Shown piece by piece: positions 54,799-64,000 of a stretch of DNA of 64,000 nt. The stretch covers positions 6,254,054-6,318,053 of the forward strand of contig NC_057013.1 in assembly GCF_000002595.2 (NCBI RefSeq), read 5' to 3'. A program made the position numbers and the translations under genes. Under the pieces are notes generated by a model. The model was not told where the DNA came from and did no database searches. It worked only from the letters and a program-made list of their open reading frames with translations. Origin of the DNA: Chlamydomonas reinhardtii (lineage: Eukaryota; Chlorophyta; Chlorophyceae; Chlamydomonadales; Chlamydomonadaceae). How positions within the stretch are numbered: position 1 is the first letter of the stretch; every line of letters begins with the position of its first letter.

Positions 54799-56233
54799 TC
54801 GTTGAATTTGAGCAGCTGCTGCGCGCGCGCCGAGTACATGGCCCGACCTGCTCCGCGCAGAAGATTGGCTCCACGTCCATTCTCTAGGTAGATTTCTACT
54901 TCGGGTGATATGTATCCAGAGCTCGACGGGCACTGGGTCTACAGCAAGAGAGTCAAAACGAAGCAACGCTTCCAGCAGAGACACTTTGTTTTGTATGTGT
55001 CGCTTGCTGATAAGATGAGTGAAGTTTCTTGTGTATGCTGGTATGCGTAACAATCTGCGAAGACCAAGTCGAGGCGGTTCGAAGTGACCAGCGTACCGTC
55101 CCAATCAAGCCGTGCCGTTTCTATGCTCGCGCACTCAGCAAGGACAAAGTAGCAGCCATTTTTAGCCATAAGACCGATCATTGGCTTGCGGCTCGCAGTT
55201 TGCAAAATGTTTTGACACCATCCATCTCTTGCACTCCCGAGCACGAACTGGCTCCAAAGTTCAGAGGCAGTCTCAGGTCGCCAACGACCGCTGGATGGTC
55301 TTTTGATAAAGGCTGTGAGCTGATCAGGCTGAGACCGTGCAGGAAAGCACGTCAACCGTGACGTCAACATCACGTTACAGTCTATCAAGCAACTCGGAGC
55401 CCTCAATGAATTGCAGTCCACTTATCACCTGAGGAGATACCTGAACACGCAGGCGCATGTCCTTGCTGCGTTCACCGCAGCTGTCAGCAGCCATCAATCA
55501 TTGATATGGCACACTCACACCCAGAAGCGCACAGCCACCGAGTGCTCCCGCAAAGCAGCGAGGTGCCGCGTGAAGAGGACAATCACCACAATGCTCACCA
55601 CGCACACCACAATGCTCAACAGCCACAGTACGTATCGGTATGTTGATTTCGGTCTCGAGCTCTGCGCACCTATTGACGGCGGCAGGTCACATAGACACAC
55701 ACACGTAGAAGCAAAGGTTCAATCATCTTGAATGGGAGACGGCAAAAGAACGACAGACGACGTATTCTGCCCAGCCAGTCGCACATGTCACCGCCCCGTC
55801 CAATCTGTTGAAGTGTTCATGAAGGTAGCAGCAATCAGCAAGTGCGTGTATGCTTAATTAGCGCCGCCCATTTGCAGGTCGGCAGTGCGACTAGATATGC
55901 CAGGTGTGCACACGGCACGTCACGTGCCCTGTATGCCGCCGCCCTTGAAGAGCTGACTAATAGACCGCCGCGTCACGTGCACCGCCACACGCCGTCGCTC
56001 GGGCTGAACCTCCTTCCGACCACCCCGGCTGCCAAGCCGCATTGCACAATCTCCTCCAATGCATGGGGGGAGGGCTGCCGAGCAGGGTTCTTCAGTTGTT
56101 GTTTCTTACGTACCGTACCGTATTGCGAATAAACAAACGGTTTGACCTGCCCGTGTTAACTGCGGCTTCACACTGGCCCGCCCCATCCCGCCACCCGCCT
56201 CCCTTACTACCCTGCAGCCCTGCGGCCCTGCCA
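54799..56233. other. Gap between RSP11-like and cyclase genes
   Basis: Should hold the RSP11-like promoter and the cyclase 3' untranslated region. A minus-strand frame at 54939-55421 (160 codons, including SASELWSQFVLGSARDGW-like unbiased sequence) is protein-like but unrecognised. Overall GC is lower than in the flanking genes. Confidence 0.4.
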
Positions 56234-59200
56234 TCACTTGGGCTGCTGCGAGGGTTGCTGGCCCTGCACCTGCCACGGCCCCACCACCCACTTCCAGCGG
56301 CACACGTAGATGGCGCCGCGGTCCGCCCGCTCCGCAAAGTCCGAGCTCAGCAAGCGACTGGACAGCGACATGCGAGGACTGCGCTCCGGCCGCGCACCGC
56401 CGCCGCCGCCCGCGTCCGCCCCTGACCCCACCAGCAAGCCGCGGAGGGTGGGCCGACTGCCGCGCTCCCGCTCTTGCGCCTGTGTGCCGCCCCCGGCCCA
56501 GGTTCCTGCTGCCGCCGCGGCCGTGCCGCCTGGTGCGATCTCTGCGCCGGCCGTGTTGCCGTCGCTGTCCGGCACGACCAGCGGCGACGGCAGGGCCTGC
56601 CCCAGGCCGAAGCCCCGGCTGCGGCCGCGGACCTGCGCCAGCGGCACCGGGGCAGTGGGCGCCTGCGCCGGCCACATGCCGCTGCCTCCGCCGCCAGCGG
56701 CGCCAGCTGCCGCGCCCGACATGGACGGCATGGGTGAGGCCGCGGCGAGCACTGCGGCGGTGTAGCTGCGGTGGGACAGCGTGTGGTTGCGCGCCAGGAC
56801 GCCGGCGCCGGAGCCGCCGGGCGTGGGGAGCTGCTGCGGCCCTAGCGGCGACGCCAGTGATGCTGGGTACGACTGCACGCCTCCGCTGGTCGCGTCTTGG
56901 AGGCCTGCGGGGTGTGGGCATGCGGGGCCATTTTGCTATCACGTCAAACAGCTTCATTGCCGCAGTGGGCATCCAGTCTTGGGTATCAGCAGAGCGTTTC
57001 TGACCGCAAACAGGGTGGCAAAAAGGGACTACGGGAGCGAAGCACGCACCTGATAGCCAAGGGGGCGGCGGCAGCGCATACTTGCCTACCACCGCACCGC
57101 CGGGGCCCGCCGCACCGCCGCCCGAAGCGCCTGCAGCGCCCGCAGCACGCCGCGCATGCACTGCCGTGGGCGCACGCCGCCACATCACCACCGGAGCCTC
57201 ACCGGCCGCCGCCGCCGCCGCCGCCGCCGCGCCTGCGCCCGCAGGCAGCGGCGACAGCGCCGACGGCATCGCGCTGAAGGCAGTCACTGGCGGCTGGCTG
57301 GCCAGGGGGCTGCGGCCACGTGGCTGCGGGTGCGGGTGCAAGTGCGCCGCCGCCGCCGCCGCCAGGTCAGTGACGTCAGCGGCGTCGCGGATCTCGCTGC
57401 TGCCGCCCGCAGCCGCCGAGTCGCAGCCGGCGGGCGCCGCCACCGCGACACTCAGCGGCAGGCGGCCCACGCTGCCACCGGCGCCGGCGCCCTGGGTGTG
57501 CAGGTGGGCGGCAGGCCGCGACTGCCAGCCGCTGGACTGCTGCTGCTGCTGCTGCTGTGACTGTGCGCCTGCCTGCGCGCTGGGGCCTGTGGCGCCTGCG
57601 GGGTCCTGGTGGGCAGTGCCGCCGGGCAGCGCCAGGGCGGGCAGCGCCACCGAGCCGCCCTCGGGCAGGTCCGGAGTGATCTCAGGAGCCCCGGCGACAA
57701 CCCCTGCCGCCACCGTCGCCGCCGCCCCCGTCTGAGGCACTTTACCAGAACCAGCAGCGCCCGCGGACACCGGCGGCAGGTGCGCGGGCGCCGCCGCCAC
57801 CGCCGCGCCGGCGGGCTGCAGCGGCAGCGGCGACGTGGACGTCGCGGGCGCCAGCACCACCCCGTCTCCGCCCACCAGCGCCAGGTCCAGGTAGGGGTGG
57901 CTGCCCAACGCGGCCGAGCCGGCCGGCGTGAGCTGCGCGTACGTGGCGTAGGGGCTGGGGGAGTGCAGGGCCGCCTGAGACAGCGACAGCTGCTTCTGCA
58001 GCGGCCGCGGCGGCAGCAGGGCCGCGCCGGAGGTGGAGCCGCCGCCGCCGCCGCCGCCGCTGCCTATGATGGCTGCGGCCCCCGGGGTGATGTACCACTG
58101 GCCGCTGCCTCCAGCGGCTGCTGCGGCAGAGGCGGCAGAGGCGGCGTTGCCAAACGGCGAGTGCCGCTGGGCGGGCCCGGTCGGCCGGGATCCGGCTCCA
58201 ACTGCTGCCTCGCCAGCCGACGCCGCTGACGCCGCGGCCATCATGTCCTCCAGGACGCGGCGCGGGCGGTCGCCGGAGGCAGAGACGTAGGCACCGCCGC
58301 TGCCGCCCATGGGTGGGCTGTGCAGCTGGCTGTTGCCGCTTGCGGCGCCAGTCAGCGGCAGCGGCTCCGACTGCTGATGCTGATGCCCCCGCGAGCCACC
58401 GCGCGGCGGCAGCGAGACGGGCGAGGAGCCCGCGGCGGCTGCGGCCGCGGCCGCTGCGTTGCCGCTGCCGGCGTCGGCGTGCTGGCCCCGCTGCATGCTG
58501 CGGCGCTGGAACCAGGACGGCTGCTGCGGGTGCTGGGGCTGGCTCTGCTGCGCCGTCCGGAGCTGCTGCTGCAGCCGCTGCATGCTGCCGCCCCGCGACC
58601 CCCCGGCCCCGCCGTAGCCGTAGGCGTGGCCCTGGCTGCCCGGAGGCGACAGCGGCGGCGAGTAGAGCGGAGGCGGGGAGGCGGCGCCTGCCGCCTGCGG
58701 GACCGGCGAGCTCATGGTTGCGGCGCCGGCCCCGGCGCTGGCTGCCTCTGACGGCACCAAGGCTGAGGCCGACGTCGCCGACACAGCCGATATGGCCACT
58801 GACACACGCGGTGACAGCTGTACAACAGCCATGTCCGACCCGTCCTCTTGCGAGGGCATCTCTCCGGGCGCCGTGACTTCGGCGGCGCCAGGAGCGGTCC
58901 CAGCCGCGGCGGGGCCGGCAGCTGGGTCGGCGGCCATGGCAGCCGGCTTGCGCGGGGAGGGCCCGGCACTGCTGACCGCTGGCGAGGGCTGCGGTGGCTC
59001 CCTCAGCGCCATGGTTGCCTCCTCCTCCTGCAGAGAGCCCTCCTGCTCTTCCTGCTCTTCCTCCACTTCCGCCTCCTGCTCCTGCTGCTGCGCCGTGCCC
59101 TTCTCCTGCCCCGCTGCACCCGCTGCCTCCGCCCCAGAGCCCGCTGCCCCTGCATCCGGCGGGGCCAGCCTCGCCAGGCGGATGGAGGGCTCGCGCGACT

Positions 59201-62200
59201 CGGACGCCAGGCGACTGCGGCCCGGCAGCACGCCCGCGCCCGCGCCCGCGCCGGTGCCGGTGCTGCCCTGGCTGGGCCGCGGCGGCAGCAGGCCGTCAGC
59301 TGCCGCGCAGGCGGGCGACACCACCACGACCACCTCCAGCGGCTGCAGGTGCGGATCAGCGGCATGCCCGGAGGCAGCGGCACTGACGGCGGGCTGCCCG
59401 GGCGCGCGGCTGCTGCCGCTGCCGCCACGCCCAGACGACACGGCGGGGCGGGCGGGCGGCAGCGGTGGCAGTGGGGCGTGCGGCGGCCAGTCCCGGTCGA
59501 AGTCGGAGAGGTCGGAGGGGTTGGACGAGTTGCCGCCGGAGCCCGCAGCGGCGGCCGCGGCGGCGGCGGCGGCAGTGCCGGTCCCGGCAGCAGCAGCGAC
59601 ACGCAGCGCTGGCGCCGATGGAATCGGTGTGGCGCTGCCGCTGCAGGCCTGCACCGACGAGATCCGGTGCATGGCGGCCGTGCCGCCACCCCCAACTTCG
59701 CTGCTGCTGCCACGAAGGCGCGAGGCGCTGCCGCCGCTGTCGCGGCCCTCCCGGCCGGTACCGCCCGCATGCCATGCCGCCGCAGCGGGCGCGATGGCGC
59801 GAACTCCTGTGGCCGCAGGCACGGATGCGTTGTTGGGCGACGATAGCAGCGGCCCGGAGCCGCTGACGCCGGCCGAGTCGAGCGGCTGCAGAAGCGGCGG
59901 CGCCAGTGGCGGCGTGTGGGGCGGCTGGCCCCAGCCCTCGGGCTCCTCACGGGCCAGACGCTCAAGCGCCATGGCCTGCGCTGCCTCCGGCAACCCCGAC
60001 ATTGGCAGGGGGCCGGCCGGCGGCACGAGGCGCGACAGCTCCACCTCAGCGCCGCCGCCGCCGCCAGCGCCCGGTGGCGCCTGCGGCGCCGCGCCCGAGG
60101 ATGCGGGCGCGAGGGCGGCCGCAGCGGTGGCGCTGGGGGCGGACGTGGACGCGGTGTTCTGCCGGCGCAGCGCGGGCTTGGGCCCACTGGCGGGGCCGGC
60201 CTCGCTTGTGCGCTGGCTGCCGCCCGCGGCCCCGCCTCCGCTGGTGCCGCGACGCACCCCAGCAACCCCCGCCGCCGCCCCCGGCCCACCGCCGGCGCCA
60301 CCCGGGCTTGTGATTGCGCCGCTGCTGCTGTTGCCCTCTCCGCCGCCGTACTGGCTGGACAGTGCCGCCGTCATGGCGGAGAACATGGAGCCCGCCAGAG
60401 CCATCATGCCCAGGCCGCTGCCGCCGCCAGTGCCGCCGCCACCGCCGCCACCCGCAGGGCCCGTACCAATGCCGGCGCTGGAGGCGCCCGCCGCCAGACC
60501 GCTGCCGCCGCCGCCGGCATTTGCGGCCGCGGCTGCGGTTGTACTGCCCACCCCAGCGCCGAAGCCTGTGGCGGTCGTGGCATTGCTGGCACGGCCCGCT
60601 AGGAAGGCCATGAGACCACTGCCGCCTCGGCCCAGCTCCGGCCCCCCGCCGCCGCCGGCACCCAGCAGCCCTGCGCCGCTCACCACGACACCGCCCACCA
60701 TCAGGGGCATATCCACACTGCGCTGCCGGCCCAGGCGCGGCGTGCGCGGCGAAGCCATGCCGCCGCCGCCGCCGCCGCCACCACCCGCGGCGGAGCCCAT
60801 GGCCATGCTCAGCATGCCGTCGGCGGTGACGGCGCCGCCGGCGTGCAGGCTGCTGCCGCCGCCGTCGCGTGCGGCTGCTGTTGCTGCGCTGGGCAGTAGC
60901 GGCTCCACATGCATGTGCTCCAGCAGGGGGCCGCCGCTGGCCTGCAGCAGCCGCTGGATGGAGCCCGACACCAGCGTCTGCGGGGCAGCGGGCGGGGGAG
61001 GCGGGGGAGGCGGGGCACGTGCGGGGATGGGTTCTGCAGATTTGAAGGGGAGGAGAAGTGGAGCAGCTGCAGAGCAGCGGCAAGGCGCGTCACATAGGAA
61101 GAGGTTACGGTATTGCTGTGTGGCAGTGCTCGCTGCCTCTGCAGGTCTGGGTCCCACACGTACACAGCTCGAGGCCCCAACGACCAGCACGCACACACAC
61201 ACACATACACACACACACACACACACAACCCCCCCCCCCACACACACACACACGCGCGCGCGCGCGCGCCACCAGCACCGCCCGCCCCACCTGCCCCATC
61301 TTGGCCTGCCTCAGCAGCCGCTGCAGGTTCTTCCAGGGCTTGCCGCTGCCGGCGTTGCGGTACAGCTGCACGCCGCGCGTCACGCCCAGGTCCAGCCGCA
61401 CGTCCGCGAACCACTCCGCGGCGCAGCGCACGCGCGGGCCGCAGTGCACCAGCTGTGTCACGCACACGCCGTCGGGGCCGGGCGGCAGCACGCAGCAGAT
61501 CTCCTCGCCCAGCTCGTGCTCCAGCAGCGCGGGCGGCCAGGGCACGCAGCTCTTGAGGTCGTCCTCCAGGCTCAGCAGGCAGGTCACCGCCGGGTACTGC
61601 GTATGGCCGGGTGGGCGGGTGGGCGGGGGTCCGTGTGGGTGGGCGAGTGAGTGAGTGGGGCGCGACGGGCGCGCGATGGGGAGGGAGGGTTAGGGAGGGT
61701 TAGGGAGGTCGGAGGGGGAGCTCGGCGAGGGGGCCGAGGCAGCAAGGCAGGCGCTTTTGGCATGCGGTAGGGAGCATTGGCATCTGCCTCAGCCACCTTG
61801 CAGCCACCTGGAACTCATGTGCATTCAACCTCCGCCCCCCATCCGCTGCCCCCTTACTGTAAATGGTGAAAAGCATCACTGGGACCGAAACACGTCTCGC
61901 CGTTCTAACACACACCGCACGGCTACCCCTCCCCTTTCTGACCCCGGCCCGCCGGCCGCCGCTGCTCACCGCGCTGGTGAAGGCCGCCACCGCGCCGCCG
62001 CCGTCCAGCTCCACCAGCGTGCCGCCGTGCTCCGCCACCACCTCCGCCGCCTGCCAGCGGAACGCCTCCAGCGCCTCCTCCGCCACCGCCGCGTTCCAGG
62101 CGCGCAGCACCTCCACGCCCACCACCTGAGAGCACACACGGTGTGCAGTGCAGCACACGGTATTGCAGCGCCGGCGTGTCGCCGGCGTGTCGCAGGTGCA

Positions 62201-64000
62201 TCCCAGCTTACGAAGCAGCATTCCGGCAGCAGCGTGCAAGTCACGTGCGCTCCCTTCCGCCCAGAAACTGCGCCCAACGAACACAAGTACGGTACCGGTA
62301 CACACACGGTGAACCGCCCCCGCCCCCGCCCCCCACCCCCAAGACGGCAACCCACCTGGCAGGTGGCCAGCGCCACCGGCCCCACCGGCGCCTCCAGCAG
62401 CCCCGGCATGAGGGCGGCCAGCACGCGCAGCGGCTCGCCGCGAAAGGCCTGAGCAGTGAGGGGCAGGCAGGAAGGCAGGGCAGGCAGGAAGGCAGGCGGG
62501 CAGGCAGGCAGGAAGGCAGGCGGCACGGGGTTGTGTGACGGGAATCTGCGCCCGAAGCTTCAGGGCTGTGATGACAGGTTGGCAGTGAAACACCCCTGGC
62601 CGCATTTTCCCCACGTCTTGATACCACCGGATCATCTATAGGGGCTGTGGGAGCACGTGTGTGTGTGTGTGGGTGCACGTGTGTGTGTGCGCGCCTCTCA
62701 CCTGCAGCCTGGGCAGCAGTGTGGGCAGCAGCGCCTGGAACACGTCCACGTCCACACAGCCCTCCCGGTCGCCCAGGCGGAACCTGACCGTGGGCGGGCG
62801 GGCGGAGGTACATTCATTATTATATTTATCTTATCAAGAAGTGAAGGTGTAGCCAGGAACAGTGGCGGGGTGGGGGGGTGCATTCATAGCTGGTTAAGGT
62901 GGTGGCAGATGGTAGGCAGTCTTGCGTCAGCACAGCAATCGGTACCGACGAGGGGGAGGGGGGTTGTACAGGGAGGGGGGGAAGGGGCACACAACACCGC
63001 TGTACGCCAGGCGGCCTCCAGGCGCCCGCCGCCCACAGGCCAGGCCAGCACATGGCCGGGGTCAGGCCAGGAGCATGCCTGGACCCAGACCCTCCTGTTC
63101 CTATTGGACGCCGCCACTTCCTCAACTTGCATCACCCGCCCTGCACGGCCCCCTGACCCCCACCCCTTCCTCACAGCACCGCCCGCCGCACCTGCCGCTG
63201 TGCCACACCATGGCCCCCAGCGGCAGCCGCTCATTGGGCAGCGGCCGCAGCAGCTCCAGGCAGGCGGTGCTGAGCACCACCATGCCGCCCAGCGCCGCGT
63301 CCGACAGCAGCCGCGCCTGGCGCATGGCGGAGCCGGAGTAGGCGCGGCGGCCGGAGCGCTTGGTCCAGAACACGTCGGCGCCCTCGTCCAGCCCCGAGTG
63401 GATGCCCACACGCACACGGAAGCCCCTGCGGTTGCGGTTGCGTTTGTGTATGTGTGTGTTAAAGAGCACAAGGAAAACAAAGCGCACAGACAGGTCATGT
63501 GTGAGTGTGTGTACATGTAATTGGTGGCGTTATGTTGGTAGGAAGACAATCAGGCGCCAAGCCATGCACGCAGGCGGCGAGAAGGAAGGATGGCCGTGTC
63601 GCGGCTTTGCGGGCAGCAGCGGGGGTAGCTCTCCCACCTATGCATTAGTCAGCCGCACCTGAATAGCTGCACCTGACCCGCCATGTCGGTCTTGGATGCG
63701 CCCGCGCTGCCCACACCCACACCACCCGGGTTCGACAGCCGCCGCCGCGACAGCGACAGCGGGATAGGCAGCCGTGCCAGCACGCCAGATGCCAGCACGC
63801 CGCAGCCAATACCAACGCCAACGCCACCACCGCCGCCGCCACCGCCGCCACCAACCGATTTGGTGCTACTCTGCCGGCCTATGGGCAGCCAGCGGCGGCT
63901 CTTGCCGGCGCGGCTGTTGCTGCTCCGCAGTCGGCTGCCGCTGGGCCGCTGCGACGCCGCCGGCCCGGCATCCGCTTCCGACGAGAGCGCCATTATCACT
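56234..64000 (-). CDS. Class III adenylate/guanylate cyclase, 3' part, runs off the right edge
   Basis: Partial at its 5' end. Visible exons in transcript order: >64000-63659, 63425-63192, 62783-62702, 62448-62356, 62125-61970, 61596-61291, 60977-57050, 56905-56234; phases agree. The first two carry the second half of one cyclase domain: FRVRVGIHSGLDEGADVFW then GRRAYSGSAMRQARLLSDAA. A second domain follows: PVALATCQVVGVEVLRAW, HGGTLVELDGGGAVAAFTSA, then GVTRGVQLYRNAGSGKPW and AKMGQTLVSGSIQRLL. Its first strand lacks the usual metal-binding Asp (ATCQ in place of FxDI), so it may be inactive or act as the partner half of a pair. A 3.9-kb exon coding about 1300 residues of Gly/Ala/Ser/Pro/Gln-rich sequence follows, ending in QQPSQQPK. 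Volvocine genomes have many such cyclases. Substrate (ATP or GTP) cannot be told from what is visible. Confidence 0.8.
61195..61258 (+). repeat. (AC)n/(CG)n tract in a cyclase intron
   Basis: On the transcript strand, the donor at 61290 is followed by G-rich then (GC)n and (GT)n sequence. Confidence 0.9.
62803..62845 (-). repeat. Intron repeat family 2 in the cyclase gene
   Basis: On the minus strand it reads CACTTCTTGATAAGATAAAT then ATAATAATGAATGTACC, ending about 20 nt before the minus-strand acceptor at 62784. This is the same position and orientation relative to transcription as in the TFIIIC gene. Confidence 0.6.
63447..63480 (-). repeat. Intron repeat family 3 in the cyclase gene
   Basis: The reverse complement of the 23.9-kb copy, with TTTTCCTTGTGCTCTTTAAC intact on the minus strand. 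It lies 20-55 nt from the minus-strand acceptor at 63426. Confidence 0.7.

Noticed and set aside
61000-61253. The upstream part of the long minus-strand frame as cyclase coding sequence
   Set aside because: It translates a GT/GC repeat and C-rich intron; the true exon starts at the acceptor before 60977, where cyclase motifs begin.
58714-61650. A 978-codon plus-strand frame opposite the cyclase
   Set aside because: A mirror of the GC-rich, codon-biased cyclase exon on the other strand; it reads through the cyclase intron and shows no domain.

Overview
The window looks like nuclear DNA of a volvocine green alga, most likely Chlamydomonas reinhardtii or a close relative. The evidence is very GC-rich coding sequence, many short exons with GT-AG introns, coding-strand Ala/Gly/Gln homopolymers, long (GT)n/(CA)n tracts inside introns, TGTAA-type polyadenylation signals and a flagellar-type protein. 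I built the gene models by hand from reading frame, splice sites and phase. For MSRA, PLBD, TFIIIC, CR-A, the transposase and RSP11 the exon lengths sum to whole codons.

Left block (1-26.7 kb), ordinary host genes. A plus-strand organellar peptide methionine sulfoxide reductase A (1840-4816) converges on a minus-strand phospholipase B-like Ntn hydrolase (6981-12345). A divergent promoter region separates the latter from a 21-exon plus-strand TFIIIC subunit with TPR repeats (GTF3C3/TFC4 family, 13843-26616).

Middle block (26.7-52 kb), accessory and mobile-element-rich. It holds two minus-strand genes of the Crinkler-like (CR) type, in which a restriction-endonuclease-like domain is fused to an atypical protein kinase (28760-32568 and 43682-49425). 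Two relict pieces of the same family lie at 26.8-27.0 and 34.6-35.2 kb. Between the genes sit a 4.7-kb pogo-like DNA transposon whose transposase looks intact, a C-terminal scrap of a Fanzor/TnpB-like protein, a 430-bp sequence present twice in opposite orientation 8 kb apart, and pieces of a non-LTR retrotransposon (LINE).

Right block (52-64 kb), host genes again. A small RIIa-domain ropporin/RSP11-like axonemal protein (53341-54798) is followed by the 3' part of a large class III nucleotide cyclase gene (56234 to beyond the right edge), both on the minus strand.

The most unusual theme is in the introns. Several short repeat families recur within about 25-110 bases of splice sites. They lie in one orientation next to donors and in the opposite orientation next to acceptors, on both strands. 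This is what would be expected if many introns derived from introner-like elements with terminal inverted repeats. In the sulfoxide reductase gene one such repeat lies behind a decoy acceptor that would add 40 codons in frame.
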